Of a stretch of 43,761 nt of DNA, positions 35,704 through 43,761 are shown in pieces; within the stretch, counting starts at the first letter, position 1; each line of letters starts with the position of its first letter. The notes under the pieces were generated by a model that saw only the letters and a list, made by a program, of their open reading frames with translations, searched no databases and was not told the DNA's origin. The position numbers were made by a program, and so were the translations under genes. Location of the stretch: assembly GCA_031549925.1 (NCBI GenBank), contig JAVBPA010000050.1:1-43761 (forward strand), in the 5' to 3' direction. The DNA comes from JAVBPA01 sp031549925. GTDB taxonomy: Bacteria; Bacillota; Clostridia; Oscillospirales; CAG-272.

Positions 35704-38703
35704 TTAACTGTCAGACGATGTATCTTCAGCTTGATCTTTATACGAGCCCTGATAAGTTACATCATATGCCTTCATGTTAAATTCTTTGCGTTTTCTTGAT
35801 ATTTCTTTGTTCATATCAAGTATACGGTCAAGCATTGATTCCGACGGGTCTGTTTTGCTGTTATTTACTTCAAGGAAAGCATTGTTTACATAAACACCTA
35901 TGATATATCCGCCCGGATATTCCGGAATTGCATCAAGCGCGTTAATTTGCGTTGAAACAGCTTCATATTCATATGTTGTCCAAGGTTGATTGAGCAGCGC
36001 GTTTAAGTTTGCTGTATTAACTTTTGTTGTAGGAGCTGAAACCGCTATTGTTTCAGCAACAAACCGTTTCTGTGTTTCTTCCGAAGCTCTCCATTTAATA
36101 TATTTCCAGCTTGATTCCGGATTGTTTGCGCCTCGGGGTATGATGATAGATGAAACTGTTGTAATTGATGTATTGTTTATAGTTCCGTCATCTTGGCGTT
36201 TTCCAAGCAGCGGAGCCATTTCCCAAAGTCCGCGGAGTTCGGCAAATCCCATGAGAGTATTATACATTGAAACACAGTCGCCTATTATTATCGGAATTTC
36301 ACCGGAACGGAAACGTGAAATTTCCCATTCAACCGGGCAAGAATATTTGGTAAAGAAATTGGTGAGAGATTCAAAAGCGGAAAGCGCTTCGTTTGAATCG
36401 AGATTTACACGCATTCCATCATCAGCATAGAGAGTAACTCCGCTTTGATACAGGAAGATATTTGTTCCGCCAAGTGCAACAGGCATACCAATCTGTAAAT
36501 GTTTGTTTTGGATAACCGGCATTATATCATAAAGATCCTGCCATGTTTTCGGTATGTCAAGTCCGAGTTCCGCTAAAACATCAAGCCGGTAGAATACCAT
36601 GTTAAAGCCCATTCCTTCCGGAATACCGTATGTTGTTCCGTACAGTGTAAGCGGTACTGTAGCCGCTGGAGGGAACCAGCTCATAACTTCGTCAAAACCT
36701 TCAAAATTATTTAATGGTTCGACCGCTGTACGCAATCCCCAGGTAATAGTATCAACAGAAGACATACCTGCTATATCAGGTCCGATACCGGCTATAATAG
36801 CTTCGGTTAACCCTGCTGAAATAACTTTAATGGTTAGTCCTATGTTATATTCCGGAGTAAAATATGTATCAATAATACGTCTTTGTATCAGCATCGTTTC
36901 ACGGTCAGCAACAGCCCACATCGTTATCGTATCGTCATACTCAACATCGGAAGCGGTACGGAATCCAATTGTTGTGTAATCCATGAAGAACGACATAACA
37001 AATGCTTTTATTTCAAACCAAGCTGCTTCAAAGAAGTTTGCAACTGCTTTCGGCGGTTTGCTTTCCGGAGCCTGAACTGTAAAATAGTCCATTTTTAAAG
37101 GCTGTCCGAGAGCCGCATAAAGCCAGTCTGAAAGTTTTACTATATAGTTTTTAAAGTTAGTAAAGTTAGGAGCAATTTCATATTCGTCTTCCGCCATTGT
37201 TTTAAACAGAATCGCATATGTTTCAAGCGCCGCAATCTGGTCGCCTTTTTCTCCTGTGACTTCGACAATAGCGTCAGCTATATCAAATATCGTTTTTGCG
37301 CTGATAGCCAATGTTTCAATAGCTTCGGGAACTATTCTTTCGAAGCTATAGTCTCGAGATGCGTCGGGTGACGCTCCCGTAATCATCAGTATCGTATTAT
37401 ACGCTAATCTTAAATTATCAATTACCTGCTCGATTTCATATACATATTCCGTCATTTCCCCGAGCACAACTTCAAATTCAATAACATTTACGCCTTCCTT
37501 TAAATGGAACATGAAGTTTGTTTTTCCGTCATTTAAAGGTGCGCTTTGGAATGGTGTTCCGAATATAAAACGGCAATAACTCGCTTCGCGGAATTGAATT
37601 TCTCCGTTAATTCTTATACGTCTGGAAGAAAACATTCCTATGAGCGCATTCTGACGGAATCTAGCATCTATTTCGTAAAGACCGTCTTTAGGTACCTCGA
37701 CTTCATAACGCACCCATTGACCGACAGTTCCGTAATCGAGAATATTATACTTGATTACCGCAGGATCCTGAGGTTCGGTCAAAGCAGAAGTTCTGTCATT
37801 TGCAGGGAACATATTTTGTATTGATATATTTACGGGTTTTTCGGCTTGAACTTTTATCGGATCAATATCAGTTACAGGCTGAATTCCCTGGGAGAGCCAA
37901 CCCGCAAGAACTTCTTCGTACGGTGCTTCTTCCAAATAAGGATAAAATTCTATTTTACTTATAGCTATAGGCTCTCTCGCTGATTCAAACGAAATAGTGT
38001 GTACGCCTTCGGTCAAATAGAATTCAAACGGATCGATGGTATAACCAAGCCAGTCACGAAGATAATAGGTTTCCCATTTCGGGTCTTCTTCACGAACAGG
38101 ACGGATATCATTTCCGTTCATATCGATATCAAATCCGTTTTCTTCGTCCAATACATATTTCCAAACACGCGGGAAATAGAAATAACGGGCTTCAATAAAC
38201 GGCAAATAACCGTCTACATAGAGCATTCTTTCTATTGTGGTATTAGTTCCCTTGGGCTGGTAATATGTAATTCTCATCGCATAACGTCCCGTTGACGGAA
38301 CAGTAAAATCCCACGCTGTTGTTCCTGTTTCAGCCATATAAAGCGAAGAACCGGTTGATCCTTCGTAATTATTTTTGACTTCTACAGCAGCAGTGGTTTT
38401 TTCCTTGTTGTAATCCGCAGCGTTGATTATTATACTTGAGCTTCCCTTTGGAACAGACGAATACTTTTCGTCGTATTTCTTGTAGGAGACAGCATCAATT
38501 AATAATTTAACCTGCGAAATAGTACGGTTATATCCGTAAAGTTTTTCCGCTCCGCTTTCTTCATCAGTTGTTTTTGTCTCTTCTTCCGCTTCCGTGCTTT
38601 CTTCAGCTCCGTAAACAAACAGAGAAGCTGAAATAAAAGTACCGGACAGCATTGCAAGGACAAGGAAAACAGCTAACGCTTTTGTGAGCTTTGATTTCAT
38701 CAT
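35704..38703 (-). CDS. Solute-binding protein fused to two carbohydrate-binding-like modules
   Basis: This 999-residue secreted protein has a signal peptide without lipobox (cleavage near VYGA, about 32) and a Glu/Thr-rich linker. Two beta-sandwich modules follow, resembling CBM6/CBM35-type domains (about 90-255, TVPSTGRYAMRITYYQ and EGVHTISFES; and 285-435, VPKDGLYEIDARFR and EGVNVIEFEV). A helical segment (about 450-580) leads to a family 1 solute-binding domain (about 590-970; YGTTYGIPEGMGFNMVFYRL, LPKTWQDLY-like DIPKTWQDLYDI, FRSGEIPIIIGDC). About twice the normal size. GGAGG precedes the first of two ATGs. It heads the seven-gene operon and should feed permease pair A, pair B, or both. 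Confidence 0.83.
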   Translation of the reverse strand: MMKSKLTKALAVFLVLAMLSGTFISASLFVYGAEESTEAEEETKTTDEESGAEKLYGYNRTISQVKLLIDAVSYKKYDEKYSSVPKGSSSIIINAADYNKEKTTAAVEVKNNYEGSTGSSLYMAETGTTAWDFTVPSTGRYAMRITYYQPKGTNTTIERMLYVDGYLPFIEARYFYFPRVWKYVLDEENGFDIDMNGNDIRPVREEDPKWETYYLRDWLGYTIDPFEFYLTEGVHTISFESAREPIAISKIEFYPYLEEAPYEEVLAGWLSQGIQPVTDIDPIKVQAEKPVNISIQNMFPANDRTSALTEPQDPAVIKYNILDYGTVGQWVRYEVEVPKDGLYEIDARFRQNALIGMFSSRRIRINGEIQFREASYCRFIFGTPFQSAPLNDGKTNFMFHLKEGVNVIEFEVVLGEMTEYVYEIEQVIDNLRLAYNTILMITGASPDASRDYSFERIVPEAIETLAISAKTIFDIADAIVEVTGEKGDQIAALETYAILFKTMAEDEYEIAPNFTNFKNYIVKLSDWLYAALGQPLKMDYFTVQAPESKPPKAVANFFEAAWFEIKAFVMSFFMDYTTIGFRTASDVEYDDTITMWAVADRETMLIQRRIIDTYFTPEYNIGLTIKVISAGLTEAIIAGIGPDIAGMSSVDTITWGLRTAVEPLNNFEGFDEVMSWFPPAATVPLTLYGTTYGIPEGMGFNMVFYRLDVLAELGLDIPKTWQDLYDIMPVIQNKHLQIGMPVALGGTNIFLYQSGVTLYADDGMRVNLDSNEALSAFESLTNFFTKYSCPVEWEISRFRSGEIPIIIGDCVSMYNTLMGFAELRGLWEMAPLLGKRQDDGTINNTSITTVSSIIIPRGANNPESSWKYIKWRASEETQKRFVAETIAVSAPTTKVNTANLNALLNQPWTTYEYEAVSTQINALDAIPEYPGGYIIGVYVNNAFLEVNNSKTDPSESMLDRILDMNKEISRKRKEFNMKAYDVTYQGSYKDQAEDTSSDS

Positions 38704-38999
38704 GAACTTCTTTCCTCCCAGAAAAATATTGCTATGGTATCAACTGTTGGATTGTTTTCGCCGAAATTTGATATAATATCTGGAAATGCTATATTTACAA
38801 CCGGTTTTGACCGGTATATAAAGATAAAAGGATTGAAAAAATATGAAAATCCGCCGAACTCCCAAATTCTCAGGGTTCCGGAACGGTCACAATTTTTCTA
38901 TGATTTACGGAAATATTATATTTATTTGTTTATTAAAGCATAATAATATCGTGATCTGCTGCGAATAATATTAAATAATTTATAACAAACCGCTAAATA

Positions 39000-39028
39000 A
39001 TAATATCATATCAATAAATAATTGTCAA
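39000..39028 (-). promoter_or_regulatory. Sigma-A promoter of the seven-gene transport operon
   Basis: On the minus strand TTGACA (39023-39028) and TATTAT (39000-39005) are separated by exactly 17 bp. Transcription would start near 38993, giving a leader of about 290 nt before the binding-protein gene. Confidence 0.7.
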
Positions 39029-39492
39029 GTACGCGCTTATTGTGTCATACATTGTTTTTTTGGTATTTTATTTTATATAATCTCGTTTTATTTATAACAA
39101 AATTAACACACCGCTTTATTACGTGAACAATTTCATCATATATTCGTCATTTTTCACATATTATATACACAAGTTATTCTTACCATCATCACAAAATTAT
39201 CACATGTTTTTTATTTATTTCAGCTTGTTTTTAACTATCGTTTCATAAAAATCATTGATAATAGGTAAATTATATTTACCCGACGATATAATTTAATTGT
39301 ACGTTTATAGAATAAACATTTATTATTTATAGTTGTGCAATATATACAGATTATTAATTATTATTTCTACATTTATAATACATAAACAATTTGTAACATT
39401 ATAATTGCTTTATATGATTATTTTTTTAATAATGTTTTAACAACTTTGCTGATTGTATAAAAAACCATAAAATATCTCAAAGGCAAAGTCTC

Positions 39493-39521
39493 TTGACAGC
39501 ATTATTATATGATGTTATAAT
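39493..39521 (+). promoter_or_regulatory. Perfect-consensus sigma-A promoter for the yfbR-like gene cluster
   Basis: TTGACA (39493-39498) and TATAAT (39516-39521) are both perfect and 17 bp apart. The start should fall near 39528, about 80 nt before the HD-domain gene. Confidence 0.8.
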
Positions 39522-39610
39522 CTTTGCATATAAAATAAAACTGATATATATATAATATATATGTAAGATTTTGATTTTTAATTATATTTTACATCCGGAG
39601 AAAAAAATAA

Positions 39611-40204
39611 ATGGAGTATAGTTTTATAGCTCTTCTTTTCCGCCAAAAATATATTCGCAGATGGGGATTGATGCGTAATACGCATGATGAAAATTTATCA
39701 GAACATTGTGCGGAAACCGCGCTTGTAGCTCATGCTCTGGCTTCTATCGGAAATCATATATATAACAAGGGCTTTGATACAGGACGCGCGGTTCTGCTTG
39801 CGTTATATCATGACGCACCTGAAGTTCTTACCGGAGATTTACCCACTCCTATAAAATATTACAACGATCAAATGAAACTTTCTTATTCGCAAATCGAAAA
39901 AAATGCTTCTGATATGCTGCTTTCAACAGTTCCGGATGAAATATTTACCGATTACAAAAATATATTCAGTCTTGGCGGAGAAGATGACGGACGCCTTTCC
40001 GTTTTAGTTCATGCGGCAGACAAATTATGCGCTTATATTAAATGCATAGAAGAAGAAAAAAGCGGTAATTCTGAATTTTTGCAAGCTAAAATTTCGCTTG
40101 AAAAAATATTGAAAAATTATGATTGTCCGGAGCTGCGGTGGTTTGAAAAATACTTACTTCCGGCATTTTCTAAATCTCTGGACGAAACAGCAATTTTGCA
40201 ATAA
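39611..40204 (+). CDS. HD-domain 5'-deoxynucleotidase, YfbR-like
   Basis: This 197-residue HD phosphohydrolase has the YfbR pattern RRWGLMRNT with the substrate-contacting Arg 17 and Trp 18, metal ligands H32 (SEHCAE), H67-D68 (LYHDAPEVLTGDLPTPIKYY) and a later Asp in VHAADKLCAY. YfbR dephosphorylates deoxyribonucleoside 5'-monophosphates. Length is typical. CCGGAG lies before the ATG. It leads a plus-strand series from a consensus promoter; the peptidase gene starts 50 nt downstream. Confidence 0.88.
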   Translation: MEYSFIALLFRQKYIRRWGLMRNTHDENLSEHCAETALVAHALASIGNHIYNKGFDTGRAVLLALYHDAPEVLTGDLPTPIKYYNDQMKLSYSQIEKNASDMLLSTVPDEIFTDYKNIFSLGGEDDGRLSVLVHAADKLCAYIKCIEEEKSGNSEFLQAKISLEKILKNYDCPELRWFEKYLLPAFSKSLDETAILQ

Positions 40205-40254
40205 CAAAAAATAAAAACTAATTACACTACTAATATGATAAGGACATAAAATTT

Positions 40255-41943
40255 ATGGAAAAATTATCACAATTAAAATATGAACGGCCCGATATCAATC
40301 TTTTGAAAAGCGAACTTGATGGAAAAACAAATTTATTTCGTTCGGCTAAAAGTTACCCGGAAGCAAGAAAAGCATTTTTTGATATAAATACAACACTTTC
40401 CGCTTTTGATACGATGCTGTCTCTTTGTTATATCCGTTATACGGCAGATACATCGGATGCCTTTTATGATTCAGAACTTCAAGCGATTGAATCCGAGGCA
40501 GCCGAGTTGACTCCGCAGTTAAAAACATATTGTGAGGCGTTCGTAAATTCACCGTATAAAAATGATTTTGAAATTGAATTCGGTTCTCAGCTTATACAAT
40601 TGAAAGAAGCGGAATTGAAATTACAAAATCCGGAAATAGTTCCTCTTTTGATTGAGGAAAACGAAATATCTAATGAATACCGTAAAACGGTAGCCGGCTG
40701 CACTTGTGATTTTTTAGGTGAAAACTGTAATTTTTACGGTCTTCTGCGCCATATGCAATCAACGGACCGTAACATAAGACGAGGTGCTTTTGAAAAATGG
40801 GCTTCGCTTTATCAAAATGTATCGGAAAAACTTGACGAATGTTTTGACAAATTATTAAAGAACCGTATTGAGACCGCACATATATGTGATTTCTCCTCAT
40901 ATACCGAATTGGCTTATTTGGGGAAAAAGCGTTTTGACTGGAATTCTGCGGACGCATCTTCTTTCAGAAAACAAATCCGGGAAGTTATTACTCCCTTTTG
41001 TTCGAAAATGTTTGAAAAACAAAGAGAACGCCTTGGAATTGATAAACTTCACATATATGATGAAAAATTGATATATCCCGAGGGTAATCCCACCCCAACT
41101 GGGACAAAAGACGAAATGATTTCCAGAGCCGGAAAAATGTATAACGAACTTTCTCCGGAAACAGGAGAGTTTTTCAATTATATGATGGAATATGAACTAT
41201 TCGATCTTGAAACAAGACCCAATAAACATCTGGGAGGATATTGTACCGGTCTTGCCGATTTTAAAGCGCCGTTTATTTTTTCAAATTTTAACGGAACATC
41301 TGCCGATGTCGATGTTTTGACTCATGAAGCCGGTCACGCTTTCGAATATTATATTGCACTGAGAAGCCAGCCGATTCCGGAATATATAGGATCCAGCAGC
41401 GAAATAAATGAAATTCATTCGATGGCAATGGAATTTTTCACACACCCCTGGATGGAATTATTCTTTTCGGAAAACGCGGATAAATACCGTGCGGCTCATC
41501 TTTTTGATTCGATTGTAATGGTAACATATATAGCTTGCGTAGATGAATTTCAGCATTATATATATAAAAATCCGGAAACAAATGCTGCCGGAAGACGGGA
41601 AGTTTGGCGTAAAATCGAAAAAAATTATATGCCATGGCGTGATTACGACTCAAACGCATTTTTAGAGAGCGGCGGATATTGGATGCAAAAACAGCATATA
41701 TTTTTATATCCGTTCTATTACATCGATTACGCAATTGCTCAAGTTTGCGTTTACCAATTGTTTTACAAAATGATAACTTCACCCAAAACCGCTTGGAAAG
41801 ATTATTTGAATTTATGCAATGCAAGCGGCAGTGCCGGATTTTTAGAGCTGCTGAAAAAAGCAAATCTAAAATCGCCTTTTGAGGAAGGATGCGTTTCTGA
41901 AACAATGTCTGTAATATTCGATTATTTAGATAAATTATTATAA
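40255..41943 (+). CDS. M3 family oligoendopeptidase
   Basis: This 562-residue zinc metallopeptidase has the HExxH site H357-E358-x-x-H361 (THEAGHAFEYY) and the third ligand E386 in EINEIHSMAMEFF, as in the PepF/oligoendopeptidase branch of family M3. The surrounding GGYCTGLADFKAPFIF is also typical. No signal peptide, so it acts in the cytoplasm on short peptides. A weak AAGGA precedes the ATG. citramalate synthase starts 22 nt later. Confidence 0.93.
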   Translation: MEKLSQLKYERPDINLLKSELDGKTNLFRSAKSYPEARKAFFDINTTLSAFDTMLSLCYIRYTADTSDAFYDSELQAIESEAAELTPQLKTYCEAFVNSPYKNDFEIEFGSQLIQLKEAELKLQNPEIVPLLIEENEISNEYRKTVAGCTCDFLGENCNFYGLLRHMQSTDRNIRRGAFEKWASLYQNVSEKLDECFDKLLKNRIETAHICDFSSYTELAYLGKKRFDWNSADASSFRKQIREVITPFCSKMFEKQRERLGIDKLHIYDEKLIYPEGNPTPTGTKDEMISRAGKMYNELSPETGEFFNYMMEYELFDLETRPNKHLGGYCTGLADFKAPFIFSNFNGTSADVDVLTHEAGHAFEYYIALRSQPIPEYIGSSSEINEIHSMAMEFFTHPWMELFFSENADKYRAAHLFDSIVMVTYIACVDEFQHYIYKNPETNAAGRREVWRKIEKNYMPWRDYDSNAFLESGGYWMQKQHIFLYPFYYIDYAIAQVCVYQLFYKMITSPKTAWKDYLNLCNASGSAGFLELLKKANLKSPFEEGCVSETMSVIFDYLDKLL

Positions 41944-41965
41944 TTTAATCACACATCGATATTAT

Positions 41966-43528
41966 ATGAAGATTGAAATATACGACACCACTCTGCGGGA
42001 CGGAGAACAGGGAGCGGGAGTTTCTTTATCCGCAGCGGATAAGCTGGATATTATTACCGCTCTTGATTTATTGGGCGTTGATTATATAGAAGCCGGAACA
42101 TATATGAAAGGCAGCCGCGATATCGGGGAAGAAGCTGTATTTAATCTAATTGATTATAAAAAATACGGAACAAAAATCACGGCGTTTTGTTCGACACGCC
42201 GGGCGGGAACAAATATAGAAGATGATGCGGTTATGCAAAAACTTATATCTTCCGAAATTCAAAATATCACTGTTGTAGGAAAAGCTAATCTATACCACGT
42301 CGAAAAAATTCTTCATACGAACGCAGATGAAAATTTATCGATGATATACGATACTATAAAATTTTTGTCGGATAAAGGGAAAAATGTTTTATTCGACGCG
42401 GAGCATTTTTTTGACGGATATAAAAATAATTCCGAATATTCATTGTCGGCTATAGAAACAGCTTTTTCAGCGGGAGCCGGAACAGCAGTTCTTTGCGATA
42501 CGAACGGCGGAACACTGCCTGATTTAATAGGAACGATAACCGGTGAAGTATGTAAGAAGTTTAATTCAAAAAAAATTGCAATTCATTGTCATAATGATAT
42601 CGGAATGGCGGAAGCAGCTGCATTGCAAGCGGCGGTAAACGGAGCGGTACAAATCCAGGGTTCAATATCCGGAGTGGGTGAAAGATGCGGTAATTCGGAT
42701 CTATGCACATTAATTCCTCTTCTGCAGTTAAAACTCGGATATAGTTGTATTGCCGACGATAAACTGCGTTTATTAACTTCTGTATCAAGACAGATAACCG
42801 AAATCGCAAATCTTCCTTTCAATGAAAAAGCTCCTTTCATAGGAGGTTACGCGTTCGCTCACAAAGCCGGTATGCATATAGACGGAGTCAGCAAAGATCC
42901 GAAAGCTTTTGAACATATAAAACCGGAACAAGTCGGCAACGAAAGGAATATACTGATTAGCAGTATGTCAGGCAGAGCCGCTATATATGAAAAAATGACA
43001 CAGCTTACCAAAATACCGGCAAAAGATTCGTATGAAACTCAAAAAGTGTTGGAAATCGTAAAAAAATACGAAGCATACGGATATCAATATGAAAACGCGG
43101 AAGCTTCGCTTTCCCTGATAATAAGAGAATCACTTGGAATAAGAAAAAAGTTTTACACTATAAAACGATATCAAGTTACAATTAATGAATCAGAAAACAG
43201 CGGGCTTTGCGTTGCGATAATAAAAGTTTCGGTAAACGGTGTATGCGCTTTGACCGCGGCTGAAGGCGGAGGTCCGGTAAACGCGCTGGACTGTGCGATG
43301 AGAGACGCACTTGGGAGATTTTATCCGGAAATAAAAAATATCCGGCTTACAGACTACAAAGTCAGAGTAATATCTTCACACGATGCGACTGCTTCAAAAG
43401 TACGTGTAACAATCGAAACCACGGACGGATGCCGTGTTTGGCGCACAATCGGAGTATCAGCGGATATTGTAGACGCGAGCCGCCAGGCACTTGACGATTC
43501 ATTTGAATACTTTTTGTATGAAAATTAA
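41966..43528 (+). CDS. cimA: (R)-citramalate synthase
   Basis: This 520-residue enzyme has the HMGL-like barrel with the start IYDTTLRDGEQGAGVSLSAADK and the metal-binding H207-x-H209 (HCHNDIGMAEA), followed by the communication region and a C-terminal LeuA-type allosteric domain (about 390-520). It condenses pyruvate and acetyl-CoA to citramalate, giving 2-ketobutyrate for isoleucine without threonine. Length, the ASxxSGVGERCGN-like GSISGVGERCGNSDL and KxGMHIDGVSKDP favour CimA over LeuA or homocitrate synthase. No clear Shine-Dalgarno; the ATG begins the conserved barrel strand. Confidence 0.9.
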   Translation: MKIEIYDTTLRDGEQGAGVSLSAADKLDIITALDLLGVDYIEAGTYMKGSRDIGEEAVFNLIDYKKYGTKITAFCSTRRAGTNIEDDAVMQKLISSEIQNITVVGKANLYHVEKILHTNADENLSMIYDTIKFLSDKGKNVLFDAEHFFDGYKNNSEYSLSAIETAFSAGAGTAVLCDTNGGTLPDLIGTITGEVCKKFNSKKIAIHCHNDIGMAEAAALQAAVNGAVQIQGSISGVGERCGNSDLCTLIPLLQLKLGYSCIADDKLRLLTSVSRQITEIANLPFNEKAPFIGGYAFAHKAGMHIDGVSKDPKAFEHIKPEQVGNERNILISSMSGRAAIYEKMTQLTKIPAKDSYETQKVLEIVKKYEAYGYQYENAEASLSLIIRESLGIRKKFYTIKRYQVTINESENSGLCVAIIKVSVNGVCALTAAEGGGPVNALDCAMRDALGRFYPEIKNIRLTDYKVRVISSHDATASKVRVTIETTDGCRVWRTIGVSADIVDASRQALDDSFEYFLYEN

Positions 43529-43654
43529 TAAATTTTTATGATTTTCGATAATAAGTTTTAAATTTTTCCGTTGATAAAAAATCAAAATCTCAAATCAATT
43601 AAATTTCCAGTTTCCAAAATAAAACAACATTTTATTACAAGGATTACGCTATAC

Positions 43655-43761
43655 ATGAATATTGCAGTTTTGGCAGGTGGGCTTAGTCCCGAACGCGATG
43701 TTTCTTTATCATCAGGCTCTCTTATTGCAAACGCTTTAATAAGATGCGGACACCGTGCCGC
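43655..43761 (+). CDS. ddl: D-alanine--D-alanine ligase (5' part only)
   Basis: The first 35 codons are visible before the window ends. MNIAVLAGGLSPERDVSLSS matches the N-terminal ATP-grasp ligase signature of Ddl, with the conserved GGxSxERxVS. It makes the D-Ala-D-Ala dipeptide for peptidoglycan. AAGGA lies 11 nt before the ATG, after a 126-bp gap following cimA. Confidence 0.85.
   Translation, partial: MNIAVLAGGLSPERDVSLSSGSLIANALIRCGHRA

Larger units (their letters stand above)
38704..39610. other. 907-bp divergent regulatory region between transport operon and yfbR-like gene
   Basis: Left part (38704-38993) is the probable leader of the transport operon and holds two hairpins: ACCGGT-CAAA-ACCGGT on the minus strand (38800-38815) and one near 38850-38885 containing the palindrome GTTCCGGAAC (38875-38884). 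Two strong promoters point outward at 39000-39028 (minus) and 39493-39521 (plus). The 460 bp between them are very AT-rich with no recognised gene; a small plus-strand frame at 38734-38943 is not convincing. Confidence 0.6.

Noticed and set aside
38734..38943. 69-codon plus-strand reading frame upstream of the transport operon
   Set aside because: No recognisable domain or good ribosome site, and it overlaps the predicted leader of the operon on the other strand.
39120..39240. DnaA-box-like TTATNCACA elements suggesting an origin
   Set aside because: Matches are incomplete, few and in generally AT-rich DNA, with no dnaA or dnaN nearby.
1..43761. CRISPR array, insertion sequence or prophage
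   Set aside because: No regularly spaced repeats, transposase, integrase or phage structural genes were seen on either strand.

Overview
The window looks like chromosomal DNA from an uncultured, AT-rich, Gram-positive Clostridia-type bacterium. The evidence is lipoprotein-type solute-binding proteins, a class B sortase, a YrzB-like DUF1292 protein, an rbfA-nrnA-truB block, a cysE-cysS pair, purine-rich Shine-Dalgarno sites and no outer-membrane genes. The lineage is inferred from gene content only. There are no tRNA or rRNA genes, transposases, phage genes or CRISPR arrays.

Region 1 (1-4172) is housekeeping: a partial HAD phosphatase coupled to a YhaO/SbcD-like nuclease on the minus strand, diverging from rbfA-nrnA-truB. 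Region 2 (4202-10699) is a plus-strand series: xylulokinase, an orphan acetolactate-synthase-like ThDP enzyme, a D-2-hydroxyacid dehydrogenase, and a YhaN-like ATPase that is the probable partner of the distant YhaO-like nuclease. Region 3 (10824-17778) holds a DUF5107-TPR protein, two paralogous orphan sugar-binding lipoproteins, a Tim44-like membrane protein with a zinc ribbon, and a GC-rich intergenic block that looks like a structured RNA. Region 4 (17779-25982) holds DUF1292, a B12-binding radical SAM protein, cysE-cysS, a third lipoprotein of the same family, a class B sortase and a dolichyl-phosphate-sugar-synthase-like glycosyltransferase.

Region 5 (26255-39028, minus strand) is the most distinctive part. 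It is a seven-gene, 12.4-kb operon behind a near-consensus sigma-A promoter and a leader of about 290 nt. In transcription order it encodes a 999-residue binding protein with two carbohydrate-binding-like modules, a first pair of CUT1-type permeases, an NHL-TPR-Yip1 membrane protein, a DUF5696 protein, and a second pair of CUT1-type permeases. No ATPase is present, so a shared MsmK/MalK-type ATPase elsewhere is presumed. I read it as a surface carbohydrate capture and import system whose accessory proteins have no known function; the substrate cannot be told from sequence.

Region 6 (39493-43761) is a plus-strand series behind a perfect sigma-A consensus promoter: a YfbR-like nucleotidase, an M3 oligopeptidase, citramalate synthase and the start of D-alanine-D-alanine ligase.
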